Source: Nocardioides mangrovi (GTDB lineage: Bacteria > Actinomycetota > Actinomycetes > Propionibacteriales > Nocardioidaceae). Taken from it: a stretch of DNA of 64,000 bases. The notes beneath the pieces were generated by a model, which saw only the letters and a list, made by a program, of their open reading frames with translations, did not search any database and had not been told where the DNA came from. The position numbers were made by a program, and so were the translations under genes. This document shows positions 8,213-17,087 of this stretch, in pieces (positions within the stretch are counted from its first letter, which is position 1; each line of letters opens with the position of its first letter). The stretch covers positions 124,001 through 188,000 of the forward strand of contig NZ_JAIQZJ010000002.1 of the NCBI RefSeq assembly GCF_020073815.1, read 5' to 3'.

Positions 8213-9181
8213 TCAGGACGCGGCGGTCTCGAGGTCGCCGAGCTCCATCACGAACCACGAGGTCGTGCCGGTGGCGTCGGCCTCCGAGCCCCAGCGGTCG
8301 GCGAGCGCGTCGACCAGCACCAGGCCGCGCCCGAAGACGCGGAGCGGGTCCTCGTCCTCGACGAGGTGGACGGTCGACTCGGCGTCGCCGGGTCGACTCG
8401 ACCCGCCGAGGTCGCGCACCGCGACGGTGAGCTCGTCGCCCTCCAGGGTGACGGTCAGCTCGCTGCTGGTGCCGGCGTGGATGACGGCGTTGGTGACCAG
8501 CTCGGAGAGGCAGAGCTCGGCGCTGTCGGCGGGATCGCCGGAGACCGACCACTGCTCGAGCTGGTCGCGCAGGAAGTGGCGCGCGGCGCCCGCGGCGCGC
8601 GGGTCGCCGGCCAGGATCAGGGTGGCGCTGCGGCTGGCGCGACCGGTGATGCCGGGGACCTCGGCTGCGGCCTCGGCCGGTCCCCTGCCGGCCTGCGCGC
8701 GGACCCGGCGTACGGCGTCGGCGGTCGCGCGGCCGACGTCCTCGAGCCCGATCAGCTGGTCGGGACCGAACTCCTGCGGGCTGTCGTAGAAGACCACGAG
8801 GCCGCCCAGGGGGGACGGGGTGTCGGGCAGCGGCACGGCGGCGAGCGCCCGGCTTCCCTCGGCCGTCTGCTCGGCCAGGAGCTTGGTGTAGCGGTCGGCG
8901 AAGCTGCCGACGTCACCGACGACCGGCTCGCCGAAGCGCACCACGTCGGTCAGCGGGACGTCGTCGTAGGCGTCGATGTGGCACCAGGTGGCGGCCTCCA
9001 CGTCGAGGGTGTCGGTCACCAGGAACCGGAGCCGGCGACCGCCGCCCTCGGTCAGCGCGATGCCGGCACGCCGGACGCTCGACTGCTCCATGAGGGAGCG
9101 CAGCAGCAGGCGCGCTACCGCATCGACGTCGGTCGCGTCGGTGAACGCGACGGGCACACTCCCGTCACCGGACCACCCCAC
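8213..9181 (-). CDS. GAF-like sensor with RsbW/SpoIIAB-type ATPase domain
   Basis: 322 residues. The N-terminal part (about 15-170) looks like a GAF sensor: TDATDVDAVARLLLRSLMEQ, then GSRALAAVPL and PLGGLVVFYD. The C-terminal part (about 190-320) is a HATPase_c domain with the N-box ELCLSELVTNAVIHAG, AVRDLGG and the late G-box GRGLVLVDALADRWG. This ATPase type includes anti-sigma kinases that bind SigF-family factors, and such a sigma gene is the convergent neighbour. I therefore infer a ligand-sensing anti-sigma or partner-switch protein, but a role unrelated to sigma is possible. The GTG start is chosen because TAGGCT lies 7 bases upstream, as at many genes here. Confidence 0.8.
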   Translation of the reverse strand: MGWSGDGSVPVAFTDATDVDAVARLLLRSLMEQSSVRRAGIALTEGGGRRLRFLVTDTLDVEAATWCHIDAYDDVPLTDVVRFGEPVVGDVGSFADRYTKLLAEQTAEGSRALAAVPLPDTPSPLGGLVVFYDSPQEFGPDQLIGLEDVGRATADAVRRVRAQAGRGPAEAAAEVPGITGRASRSATLILAGDPRAAGAARHFLRDQLEQWSVSGDPADSAELCLSELVTNAVIHAGTSSELTVTLEGDELTVAVRDLGGSSRPGDAESTVHLVEDEDPLRVFGRGLVLVDALADRWGSEADATGTTSWFVMELGDLETAAS

Positions 9182-9257
9182 GGCCGACAGCCTAGAACAC
9201 GGCGGCACCTCGACCGTGGTGGCCACACGCCGTGGTCCGATCAGCAAGAATGGCGCC

Positions 9258-9623
9258 GTGACGGATGGGACGGGAGCGACGAGCGGCAAGCGCGCCGGGT
9301 CGCGCCGCGGCCCCCGCCGCAAGAAGCGCTTCTCGCCCGCGCTGCTCTTCCTCGCCCTGGCGATCACCGGCTGCGTCGTCGCGTGGGGCTACCTCGTGTA
9401 CGCCGCGATCGACTTCGGGTCCACGGCCCGCGGGGGCGACACCACCGCGTGGTGGTTCCTCGCTCTCGCCTCGGTCGGCGCGGTGGCCTGCCTCTTCGTC
9501 GGGCTGATGCTGGTGGCCCGGGCGCTGCGCCGGCTCGGCATCACCAGCGCCCCGCCGCCGCGCGAGCGGCCCGACGACACGCCCGAGCCACCGCGCCCGA
9601 TCGGCGGCCGGCACGCGGGCTGA
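9258..9623 (+). CDS. Small hypothetical membrane protein
   Basis: 121 residues. A very basic N-terminus (GKRAGSRRGPRRKKR) is followed by two transmembrane helices (about 27-50 and 62-85) and a proline-rich charged tail, so both ends should be cytoplasmic. I know no family function. The GTG lies 6 bases after AAGAAT, a possible -10, and no ribosome site is visible. It is divergent from the GAF-ATPase gene with 76 bp between, so the two may share control. Confidence 0.7.
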   Translation: MTDGTGATSGKRAGSRRGPRRKKRFSPALLFLALAITGCVVAWGYLVYAAIDFGSTARGGDTTAWWFLALASVGAVACLFVGLMLVARALRRLGITSAPPPRERPDDTPEPPRPIGGRHAG

Positions 9624-9633
9624 CGACTGCCGG

Positions 9634-10047
9634 CTACCGGTCGCGCAGCCGGCGGACGAACTTCAGGCCCGACCACGTGTCGTCCACCGCGGCCACCTTC
9701 ACGTCGACCCAGCCCAGCTCGAGCCCGAGCTCGCGGACGTAGCCGTCGTCGAGGTCGCTGGCGATGCCGAGCGCCTTCTGGGCAGCCTTCTTCGGCCAGC
9801 ACATCCAGACCATGCCGGCGGTGGCGGTGCGGTCGAGCAGCTGCGGGAGCCGGGCGGCGAGGCTCGCGCGGGTGGTGTGGAAGGTGAGGGTCACGTCGAG
9901 GTTGCGGCCCGGCCCGGGCAGACGGCGTACGACGCGGGCGCCGGCCTCGCCCAGCCCGAACCCGTCCGGAGCCCGGTCGAGGAGCACGACGTGCTCATCC
10001 TTGATCCCGAGCTTGGTGAGCAGCGGAGTGCCCGAGTAGCCGGCCAT
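9634..10047 (-). CDS. DUF3052-like conserved hypothetical protein
   Basis: 137 residues beginning [19 protein letters not shown], with [21 protein letters not shown] in the middle and [12 protein letters not shown] at the end. I recognise this as a widespread family of unknown function, usually labelled DUF3052 family, with a small alpha/beta fold reminiscent of methyltransferase cores but lacking a clear cofactor motif. The ATG follows TACGCT by 6 bases, suggesting a leaderless transcript. It converges on the small membrane protein gene. Confidence 0.78.
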   Translation of the reverse strand: MAGYSGTPLLTKLGIKDEHVVLLDRAPDGFGLGEAGARVVRRLPGPGRNLDVTLTFHTTRASLAARLPQLLDRTATAGMVWMCWPKKAAQKALGIASDLDDGYVRELGLELGWVDVKVAAVDDTWSGLKFVRRLRDR

Positions 10048-10069
10048 GGCCCGAGCGTAGAGACAGGTG

Positions 10070-10111
10070 CGAGGGGCGGGACCGCGCGCAGCCGCTCGGT
10101 CCCGCCCCTCG
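10070..10111 (-). terminator. Strong hairpin terminator
   Basis: CGAGGGGCGGGACCG (10070-10084) and CGGTCCCGCCCCTCG (10097-10111) form a perfect 15-bp stem with a 12-base loop. It lies just downstream of the LysM gene stop and should separate it from the DUF3052-like gene. Confidence 0.85.
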
Positions 10112-10168
10112 TCTTCCCCGGTGTGCGCCAGCCGGGGTCGAGTCGGCTGACGACGTGTGTGGGTGCCG

Positions 10169-10549
10169 CTACGGGGCGGGCACCAGGAGGCGCTGGCCGG
10201 CGACGACCATGCCGGAGTCGAGCGCGTTGAGGTCCTCGATCTCGGCGATCATGGCCCGCACGTCGCCGTCACCGGCGACCGTGGCGGCGATCCCCCAGAG
10301 GGTGTCGCCCGGGCCGACCTGCACCACGCGCGTCGGCGCGGGGGTGCCGGGGTGGTCGGTCGCCACCGAACCCGAGGCGAGCGCGAAGCCGACGAGGAGG
10401 ACGACCGACAGCGCGAGCAGGACCACGACGACGCGTCCGCGGCGGGTGAGACGCACCGAGCTGCGCCCACCGCTGCGCCCACCGATGCGGGGGGCGGGGC
10501 GGGCGGCCGGCTTGCCGGTGAACATCTGGTCGATCGTCATGCTGCTCAT
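10169..10549 (-). CDS. LysM-domain membrane protein, probable SOS cell-division inhibitor (ChiZ/DivS-like)
   Basis: 126 residues: a cytoplasmic basic N-terminus (to about 37), one transmembrane helix ([20 protein letters not shown], 39-58) and a C-terminal LysM fold ([20 protein letters not shown] to [10 protein letters not shown]) that would bind peptidoglycan outside. In Mycobacterium (ChiZ) and Corynebacterium (DivS) a protein with a gene divergent from lexA blocks septation during DNA damage, and the layout here matches. The start has AGGAGG 7 bases upstream. Three LexA boxes lie between this gene and lexA. Whether it also hydrolyses cell wall cannot be told. Confidence 0.85.
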   Translation of the reverse strand: MSSMTIDQMFTGKPAARPAPRIGGRSGGRSSVRLTRRGRVVVVLLALSVVLLVGFALASGSVATDHPGTPAPTRVVQVGPGDTLWGIAATVAGDGDVRAMIAEIEDLNALDSGMVVAGQRLLVPAP

Positions 10550-10698
10550 GGGTGAACCTCCTGGGGAAGTGGCCGTCGCTCGGCCTCGGGTCCGGTGTGT
10601 CGGATCTGGTGTCGGGATCAGTTCTAGAGGCCGCCACCGACAGTCACCCCTGGGAAGTGGGGAACCTGTCTGGACCTCCGGATCGATCAGACGTTCGA

Positions 10699-10714
10699 TC
10701 GAACACATGTACGA
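10699..10714. promoter_or_regulatory. LexA box 1
   Basis: TCGAACACATGTACGA matches the actinobacterial SOS box TCGAAC-N4-GTTCGA with one change. It overlaps a 12-bp palindrome GTTCGATCGAAC (10693-10704). It is the box nearest the LysM gene. Confidence 0.8.
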
Positions 10715-10749
10715 AGTTAGAGCACCTGTTCGAACGACGCAAGCACCTG

Positions 10750-10765
10750 GCGAACATTTGTTCGA
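10750..10765. promoter_or_regulatory. LexA box 2
   Basis: GCGAACATTTGTTCGA, one change from TCGAAC-N4-GTTCGA, midway between the two divergent genes. Confidence 0.85.
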
Positions 10766-10799
10766 GAGGATCGACGGACCGGCGCGGCCGACACGCCGT

Positions 10800-10815
10800 T
10801 CGAACAGATGTTTGA
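10800..10815. promoter_or_regulatory. LexA box 3
   Basis: TCGAACAGATGTTTGA, one change from consensus, 32 bases before the lexA start, where it would support autorepression. Confidence 0.85.
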
Positions 10816-10847
10816 ACCCGGGCGGCCCGGAGGACTACCGTCGGTCC

Positions 10848-11588
10848 ATGGCCACCCAGAAGAAGGGGACTGCGCCCGGCTCACCCCGGGTCGCAGAGCT
10901 CCCCGACGGACCGCCCGACGCGACGGGTCTGACCCCGCGGCAGCAGCGCGTGCTCGCGCACATCAAGGACTCCATCGAGAAGCGCGGCTACCCGCCGAGC
11001 ATGCGCGAGATCGGCGAGGCGGTCGGCCTGACGAGCTCCTCGAGCGTGGCCCACCAGCTCAAGACGCTGGAGGAGAAGGGCTTCCTCAAGCGCGACCCCA
11101 ACCGGCCCCGGGCCCTCGAGGTCTTCCTGCCCGAGGTGATGGCCGCGCGTCGCGCCCTCTCGGCGGCCGAGGAGTCGGCGTACGACGAGACCGGCGTCGG
11201 CGACGCCGCCCCGCCGGCGCAGTACGTCCCGCTGCTCGGCCGGATCGCCGCCGGTGGGCCGATCCTCGCCGAGGAGCGCTTCGAGGACGTCTTCCCGCTC
11301 CCCCGCCAGCTGGTCGGCGACGGCGAGCTCTTCCTGCTCGAGGTCTCCGGCGACTCGATGGTCGACGCGGCCATCTGCCACGGCGACTACGTGGTCATCA
11401 AGCGGGAGCAGACCGCCCAGAACGGCGAGATCGTCGCGGCCATGATCGACGGCGAGGCGACCGTGAAGACGTTCCAGCGCAAGGACGGAAATGTGTGGCT
11501 GCTGCCACACAATGTTGCCTACGATCCTATTGACGGCACCCACGCCACCATCCTCGGGAAGGTGACGGCGGTGCTGCGCCGGGTCTAG
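10848..11588 (+). CDS. lexA: SOS repressor LexA
   Basis: 246 residues. The N-terminal winged helix ([40 protein letters not shown]) binds SOS boxes. The C-terminal S24 peptidase domain has the self-cleavage bond in GRIAAGGP, the catalytic serine in [10 protein letters not shown] and the lysine in ATVKTFQ. RecA filaments trigger its self-cleavage after DNA damage. The ATG has GGAGG rather far upstream (about 13 bases). Three SOS boxes precede it, so it represses itself and the divergent LysM gene. An acidic, Ala-rich linker of about 30 residues between domains is usual for actinobacterial LexA. Confidence 0.97.
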   Translation: MATQKKGTAPGSPRVAELPDGPPDATGLTPRQQRVLAHIKDSIEKRGYPPSMREIGEAVGLTSSSSVAHQLKTLEEKGFLKRDPNRPRALEVFLPEVMAARRALSAAEESAYDETGVGDAAPPAQYVPLLGRIAAGGPILAEERFEDVFPLPRQLVGDGELFLLEVSGDSMVDAAICHGDYVVIKREQTAQNGEIVAAMIDGEATVKTFQRKDGNVWLLPHNVAYDPIDGTHATILGKVTAVLRRV

Positions 11589-11677
11589 TCGGGTCGGCGG
11601 CCGAGGCTGTCGGGGGAACACCTGAGCGGACCCTGGGGTTGATTCCGGGTAGTGCCCGGATGGCACGGGGAGGTCGC

Positions 11678-12538
11678 ATGGAGAACGTTGGGGCTGTGAC
11701 GACAGCACCTGCGCTTCGCCCGAAGGGGGACCGGACGACGCCCCGCTGGGTCCGGGCGATCTTCGAGCTGCTCCTGATCCTCGGGCTCTGGGTGCTCTAC
11801 AGCCTCGCCCGACTGCTCGCGGACACCTCGATGAAGCCCGCGCTGTCCCGCGCCAACGACCTCCTCCACATCGAGAACCTCCTCGGCATCAGCTGGGAGT
11901 CGCCGCTCAACCAGCTCTTCACCGACCACAAGGTGCTCGGGCTCGCGGGCAGCTACTGGTACGCCTCGCTGCACTACGTCGTCACCGGCGCCGTCCTGAT
12001 CTGGCTCTGGCGCCTGGGCGCCGACCGCTACGGCCCGGCCCGGCGCGCGCTCGTCATCGGCACTCTCTTCGGCCTGCTCGCCTACATCACGCTGCCGACC
12101 GCGCCGCCGCGCTACCTCACCGGGTACGTCGACGTCCTCAGCCTGCACGCCGCCGACGGCTGGTGGGGCGGCGACGCCTCCGCGCCGCGCGGCCTCGGTG
12201 GGCTGACCAACGAGCTCGCGGCGTTCCCCTCCCTGCACGCCGGCTGGTCCCTGTGGGTGGCCCTCGCGCTCCAGGTCTACGCCACCCGCTACTGGGTGCG
12301 CGTCCTCGGCTGGCTCTACGCCCTCGGCACCGCCGTGGTCATCGTCGGCACCGGCAACCACTGGGTGATCGACGCGCTCGTCGGCTGGATCGTGATCCTC
12401 GTGGCGTGGGTGCTGGCCGCCGCGATCGGTCGGATCCCGATCCAGCGGTTGTGGCAGAGGCCCGCCGTTGAGCGAACTCCGGATGAACTCTCGCCCGTGG
12501 CGCCCGCGTCACGTGAGGAGCCGCCGGTCGTTGGGTAG
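11678..12538 (+). CDS. PAP2-superfamily membrane phosphatase (inositolphosphotransferase Aur1/Ipt1-like)
   Basis: 286 residues with about six membrane helices. The phosphatase signature is split: FPSLHAGWS carries the SxxH motif and GTGNHWVIDALVG the second histidine and aspartate. The fold is the PAP2_3 type that hydrolyses or transfers phosphate or phospho-inositol groups on lipids at the outer membrane face. The start is the ATG behind GGGAGGTCGC; an earlier in-frame ATG is possible. It is followed 9 bases later by a secreted PhoD phosphatase and a phosphodiesterase, which points to a phosphate-ester hydrolysing operon. Confidence 0.85.
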   Translation: MENVGAVTTAPALRPKGDRTTPRWVRAIFELLLILGLWVLYSLARLLADTSMKPALSRANDLLHIENLLGISWESPLNQLFTDHKVLGLAGSYWYASLHYVVTGAVLIWLWRLGADRYGPARRALVIGTLFGLLAYITLPTAPPRYLTGYVDVLSLHAADGWWGGDASAPRGLGGLTNELAAFPSLHAGWSLWVALALQVYATRYWVRVLGWLYALGTAVVIVGTGNHWVIDALVGWIVILVAWVLAAAIGRIPIQRLWQRPAVERTPDELSPVAPASREEPPVVG

Positions 12539-12547
12539 GCCGTGCCC

Positions 12548-14239
12548 ATGTCCACGCCGCCACCCCTGCCCGTCCACCGCCGGACCGTGCTCGCGTCCGG
12601 TGCTGCCGGCGCCGCCGGCGTCGCGCTGACCGCAGGCGGACCCGCCGTTGCCGTCGCCGCGACCGCAGCCCGCGCCCACCCCTTCCGGCACGGCGTCGCC
12701 TCGGGCGACCCACTCCCCCATGCCGTCGTGATCTGGACGCGGGTCACCCCGACCCCGGCGAGCACGCCCGGGTCGGGCAAGGGCCCGCAGGTCGAGGTGC
12801 GGTGGGAGGTGGCCCGGGACGCCCGCTTCCGCCGGATCGTGCGCAGCGGCCGCTTCGCGACCAGCGCGGCCCGCGACCACACGGTCAAGGTCGACGTCAC
12901 CGGCCTCGCGCCGGCCACCGACTACCACTACCGCTTCCACCTCGGCGACGCGACGAGCCGGGTCGGCCGCACCCGTACGGCGCCCGCGGCCGACGCCTCA
13001 CCCGAGCGCCTGCGCTTCGGCGTCGTGTCCTGCGCCAACTGGCAGGCGGGCTGGTTCGCGGCGTACCGCGGCCTGGCGGCGCGCGACGACCTGGACGCCG
13101 TCGTCCACCTGGGCGACTACATCTACGAGTACGGCCCGGGCCAGTACGGCTACGGCCCCGACGACGAGGACATCCGGACCCACGTGCCGGCGCACGAGAT
13201 CCTCTCGCTCACCGACTACCGGCAGCGGCACGCGCAGTACAAGCGGGACCCCGACCTCCAGGACCTGCACGCGCGCTACCCGTGGATCGTGACCTGGGAC
13301 GACCACGAGGTCGCCAACGACGCCTACAAGGACGGCGCGGAGAACCACAACACCGACCTCGGCGAGGGCGACTTCCACCGGCGCCGCGCTCGCGCGCACC
13401 GGGCGTACGACGAGTGGATGCCGGCCCGCCTGGACGGCACCGCCCGGCTCGGCGACGGCGACCGGCTCTACCGGCGGCTGCGCTTCGGGCAGCTGGCCGA
13501 GATCAGCATGCTCGACCTGCGCACCTACCGCGACGCCCAGCTGACGGTGCCCGACGGCGACGTCAGCGACCCCGACCGCACCATCACCGGCCGCGCCCAG
13601 ATGGACTGGCTGAAAGCCTCGCTCGCCAACAAGCGGGCGCAGTGGAAGGTGGTCGGCAACCCGGTCATGATCGCGCCGGTCGACTTCGCCGCCCTGCCGC
13701 ACGACCTGGTCGACCCGATCAACGACGTCACCGGGCTGCTGCCGCGCGACGGCGTGGCCTACAACGTCGACCAGTGGGACGGCTACACCGACGACCGGCG
13801 CGAGATCTTCCAGCACATCCGCGACCACCAGGTCACCGACGCGCTCTTCATCACCGGCGACATCCACTCGGGCTGGGCGGCCGAGCTGCCCTACGACGCT
13901 GCGACGCTCTCCGATCCCTTGGCGATCGGGGACACCGCCGGCGTGGAGTTCGTCTGTGCCTCGGTCACCTCGAGCAACCTCAAGGACATCACCGGCACCC
14001 CGCCGCGCACCACGAGCGTCGCCGTCGAGGAGCTGATCAAGGCCAACAACCGGCACATCCGGTACCTCGACTTCGACAGCCACGGCTTCTCCGTGCTCGA
14101 CCTGACCGCCGAGCGCGCGCAGATGGACTGGTACGTCATCGGCGACCGCGCCGACCGCGACACCCCCATCACCTGGTCGGTGTCCTACGCCACCGCGACC
14201 GGCACCGGCCGCATCGAGCAGGTCGAGGAGCCGGTGTGA
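12548..14239 (+). CDS. Secreted alkaline phosphatase D (PhoD) family protein
   Basis: About 563 residues. A Tat signal (HRRTVLASGAAGAAG, ending near AVAVAAT-ARA) leads to an N-terminal beta-sandwich beginning FRHGVASGDPLPHAVVIWTRV and the metallophosphatase core: FGVVSCANWQAGWF, VHLGDYIYEYG, TWDDHEVANDAY and ITGDIHSGWAAELP. These carry the metal-binding Asp, Asn and His residues of PhoD phosphodiesterases/phosphatases that act on phosphate esters and teichoic acids. A GTG six bases earlier is an alternative start. Its end overlaps the next gene by GTGA. A second PhoD homologue lies near 28 kb. Confidence 0.92.
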   Translation: MSTPPPLPVHRRTVLASGAAGAAGVALTAGGPAVAVAATAARAHPFRHGVASGDPLPHAVVIWTRVTPTPASTPGSGKGPQVEVRWEVARDARFRRIVRSGRFATSAARDHTVKVDVTGLAPATDYHYRFHLGDATSRVGRTRTAPAADASPERLRFGVVSCANWQAGWFAAYRGLAARDDLDAVVHLGDYIYEYGPGQYGYGPDDEDIRTHVPAHEILSLTDYRQRHAQYKRDPDLQDLHARYPWIVTWDDHEVANDAYKDGAENHNTDLGEGDFHRRRARAHRAYDEWMPARLDGTARLGDGDRLYRRLRFGQLAEISMLDLRTYRDAQLTVPDGDVSDPDRTITGRAQMDWLKASLANKRAQWKVVGNPVMIAPVDFAALPHDLVDPINDVTGLLPRDGVAYNVDQWDGYTDDRREIFQHIRDHQVTDALFITGDIHSGWAAELPYDAATLSDPLAIGDTAGVEFVCASVTSSNLKDITGTPPRTTSVAVEELIKANNRHIRYLDFDSHGFSVLDLTAERAQMDWYVIGDRADRDTPITWSVSYATATGTGRIEQVEEPV

Positions 14240-15480
14240 CGACCACCCGACGGACGTTCCTGCGCGCCGGAGCCGCCGGCCTCGTCTTCTCCACGGCCGC
14301 CGGCTTCTCGCCGTCGTACGCGGCGACCACGACCCGCAAGCGCGCCTACGTCGTCGTCATCGACGGCTGCCGGCCCGACGAGCTCGACAGCGGCCTGACG
14401 CCCACGCTGGCCGGGCTCCGCGACGCCGGGCTGCGCTTCCCGCGCGCGCAGTCGATGCCGGTGATGGAGACGATCCCCAACCACGTGATGATGATGACCG
14501 GCGTCCGGCCGGACCGCTCCGGCGTGCCGGCCAACTCGATCTACGACCGCGAGATGGCCGCGGTCCGCGACATGGACCAGCCGACCGACATCACGGTGAC
14601 GACGCTCATCGAGCGGCTCAACCGGCACGGTCTGACGACCGGCACGGTGCTCAGCAAGGAGTACCTCTACGGCGTCTTCGGCGAGCGCGCCACCCACCGC
14701 TGGGAGCCGCAGCCGACGCTGCCGATCACCGAGCACGCGCCCGACGTCTTCACGATCGAGGCGGCGATCACGATGCACCAGGAGCTCGACCCCCACCTGA
14801 TGTTCGTCAACCTCGGCGACATCGACCGCTTCGGGCACGCCGACCTCACGGGCACCACGCTCAGGCTCGCGCGGCGTGCGGCGCTCGCCGACACCGACGC
14901 CCAGGTCGGCCGGTTCGTCGACGCCCTCCAGGAGTCGGGGGCCTGGGACCACGCGGTGATGATCGTGCTCGCCGACCACTCGATGGACTGGTCGACCCCG
15001 GGCAAGGTGATCAGCCTCTCGGGGCCGCTCGCCGAGGACGACCTGCTGGCCGACCGGGTGCAGATCGCCGACAACGGCGGCGCCGACCTCCTCTACTGGA
15101 CCGGCCCGGACAACCAGCGCGAGCAGGCGGTACGCCGGATGCGGGCGATCACGACGGAGCAGGAGGGTGTGCTGGCGGCGTACGACCGGACCGCGCCGTG
15201 GCTGCGGCTCGGCCCCGAGGCCGGCGACGTCGTGGTCTTCTGCGAGGCCGGCTGGCGCTTCAGCGACCCGGACCCCGTGACCTCCAACCCGATCCCCGGC
15301 AACCACGGGCACCCGGCCACCCGCTCGATCCCGTTCTTCGTCGCCGGCGGCCACCGGGCCGTCCCGCGGAGGACGGCCTCGACCCGGATGGCCCACACCG
15401 TCGACGTCACCCCCACCCTCGCGCGCTTCTTCGGCGTCGGCGCCCCGAAGGGTGGCTACGACGGTCGCGCGCTGCTCTGA
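14236..15480 (+). CDS. Secreted alkaline phosphatase family protein (ectonucleotide phosphodiesterase-like)
   Basis: 414 residues with a Tat signal (TTTRRTFLRAGAAGL to about residue 36). The catalytic domain shows VVVIDGCRPDEL (metal site), MPVMETIPNHVMMMTGVRPDRSG with the nucleophile threonine in ETIPNH, FVNLGDIDRFGHAD, VLADHSMD and PGNHGHP. This is the type I phosphodiesterase/nucleotide pyrophosphatase branch of the alkaline phosphatase superfamily, releasing nucleoside monophosphates or headgroups from phosphodiesters with zinc. The GTG overlaps the PhoD stop, so the two are translationally coupled. Confidence 0.9.
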   Translation: MTTTRRTFLRAGAAGLVFSTAAGFSPSYAATTTRKRAYVVVIDGCRPDELDSGLTPTLAGLRDAGLRFPRAQSMPVMETIPNHVMMMTGVRPDRSGVPANSIYDREMAAVRDMDQPTDITVTTLIERLNRHGLTTGTVLSKEYLYGVFGERATHRWEPQPTLPITEHAPDVFTIEAAITMHQELDPHLMFVNLGDIDRFGHADLTGTTLRLARRAALADTDAQVGRFVDALQESGAWDHAVMIVLADHSMDWSTPGKVISLSGPLAEDDLLADRVQIADNGGADLLYWTGPDNQREQAVRRMRAITTEQEGVLAAYDRTAPWLRLGPEAGDVVVFCEAGWRFSDPDPVTSNPIPGNHGHPATRSIPFFVAGGHRAVPRRTASTRMAHTVDVTPTLARFFGVGAPKGGYDGRALL

Positions 15481-15530
15481 GTCGGCCCGGCGGGTTGGGA
15501 TTTCACAGGTTCGTAGGGTTCAGTAGTCCG

Positions 15531-17087
15531 GTGCTCCCTGGTCCTCGCCTGCTGTTCCCCACGCTCATCTCGGCCCTCTCGACCGCCCTGGTCGCGGGGG
15601 TCCTGACGGCCGCACCGGCGACCGCGACGGCTGTCGCGGACCCGGAGCCGGAGGGGTCGACGGCGGTCGCGGAGCAGGCGCTGGCGACCGTGGAGGCGGC
15701 GCTCGCGCCGACCGCCGGCGCGCGCGCCGAGGGGCGCAGCACGGCCCCCACCGAGACGGGGACCGACCTGACCATGGCGCTGCGCGACCTGCGGATCCAC
15801 CAGGACGAGCTGACCACCTCGGCCGAGCGTGCGCGGGCCGCGGCGCTGCTGAACAACCGCCCCCCGACGACGTCGGACTGGAGCGACCCGCAGCAGCGCG
15901 ACTTCGGCAGCGTGCGCGTGCACTGGGACGCCGGCACCGCCGGCAACCAGTGGGTGTCCAAGGTCGCCGACGTCGTCAAGCACGTGCTCGCGACCTACGA
16001 CAAGGCCGGCTACCGGGCCCCCGAGTCCGACGGCACCCGCGGTGGCGGCAACGGCCTGTTCGACGTCTACCTCGACGACCTCGGCCCGTCGTACTACGGC
16101 TACTGCAGCACCGACCAGGAGCCGTCCGACCCGGGTCCCTACGACACCTGGGCCTACTGCGCCTTCAACACCGACTACTCCTGGGCGAGCGCGCACACCC
16201 CGCTGCAGAACCTCAAGGTGACCGCGGCGCACGAGATCTTCCACGCCGTGCAGTTCGCCTACGACTACTTCGAGGACCCGTGGTTCTACGAGGCCACGGC
16301 GACCTGGGCCGAGGACGAGCTCTACACGAGCATCAACGACAACCGGCAGTACCTCCAGGACAGCCCGATCTCCAACCCCACCCGGCCGCTCGACCTCGGC
16401 AACGGCCTGAGCGTCTACGGCGGCTGGATCTTCTTCCGCTACCTCACCGAGCGCTTCCCGCGGACGGTCGGCGGGCTGCCGGTGATCATCCGGAAGATCT
16501 GGGAGGACGCCGACTCGGTGACCGGTCCCGACGACTACTCCATCCAGGCCGTGACCAAGGTGCTGGCCGACCACGACGTCTCGCTGCGCCGGGTGCTCGC
16601 CGACTTCGCCGTCGCCAACCGCCGCCCGGCGGCGTCGTACGCCGAGGGCAAGCACTACCCGCAGGCGCCGCTGCGCCGCACCGTCACCCTCACCAAGGCG
16701 CACCGGAGCACCGACTGGGCGACCGTCCGGCTCGACCACCTCGCCACCTCGACCCTCGCCGTCGCCCCGGGCTCCGGTCTGGCGTCGGGGTGGTCGCTGA
16801 AGATCGGCGTCGACCTCCCGAACACCAAGCTCGGCTCGGCCGCCCTCGTCACCGTCTACCGCACGCACGGCGACCCGCGCACCCACCTGGTCAAGCTGGG
16901 CAAGCGCGGAAACGGCGACGCGAAGGTGTCCTTCGGCTCCCGCGCCGTCGACCACGTCGAGATCACCCTGACCAACGCCGGTACGGCGTACCGCTGCTGG
17001 CAGTCCGGCGGCGCCTACTCCTGCCACGGCCGGTCGAAGGACGACAACCGCGCGATGAAGTGGAAGGTCCAGGCGGTCCGGAGCTAG
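15531..17087 (+). CDS. Secreted zinc metalloprotease-like protein (MXAN_6640 family)
   Basis: 518 residues. A Sec signal peptide (LISALSTALVAGVLTAAPATATA) is followed by an Ala-rich propeptide-like stretch. The catalytic part has the zinc motif HEIFHAVQFAYD (HExxH, about residue 235), then FYEATATWAEDELY, whose glutamate could be the third ligand. A C-terminal beta-rich domain of about 130 residues follows, with two late cysteines (CWQSGGAYSCHG). I recognise the pattern as the MXAN_6640 putative metalloprotease family; targets are unknown. The GTG start is the one that leaves a complete signal peptide; no clear ribosome site is seen. Its last bases overlap the convergent helicase gene. Confidence 0.82.
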   Translation: MLPGPRLLFPTLISALSTALVAGVLTAAPATATAVADPEPEGSTAVAEQALATVEAALAPTAGARAEGRSTAPTETGTDLTMALRDLRIHQDELTTSAERARAAALLNNRPPTTSDWSDPQQRDFGSVRVHWDAGTAGNQWVSKVADVVKHVLATYDKAGYRAPESDGTRGGGNGLFDVYLDDLGPSYYGYCSTDQEPSDPGPYDTWAYCAFNTDYSWASAHTPLQNLKVTAAHEIFHAVQFAYDYFEDPWFYEATATWAEDELYTSINDNRQYLQDSPISNPTRPLDLGNGLSVYGGWIFFRYLTERFPRTVGGLPVIIRKIWEDADSVTGPDDYSIQAVTKVLADHDVSLRRVLADFAVANRRPAASYAEGKHYPQAPLRRTVTLTKAHRSTDWATVRLDHLATSTLAVAPGSGLASGWSLKIGVDLPNTKLGSAALVTVYRTHGDPRTHLVKLGKRGNGDAKVSFGSRAVDHVEITLTNAGTAYRCWQSGGAYSCHGRSKDDNRAMKWKVQAVRS

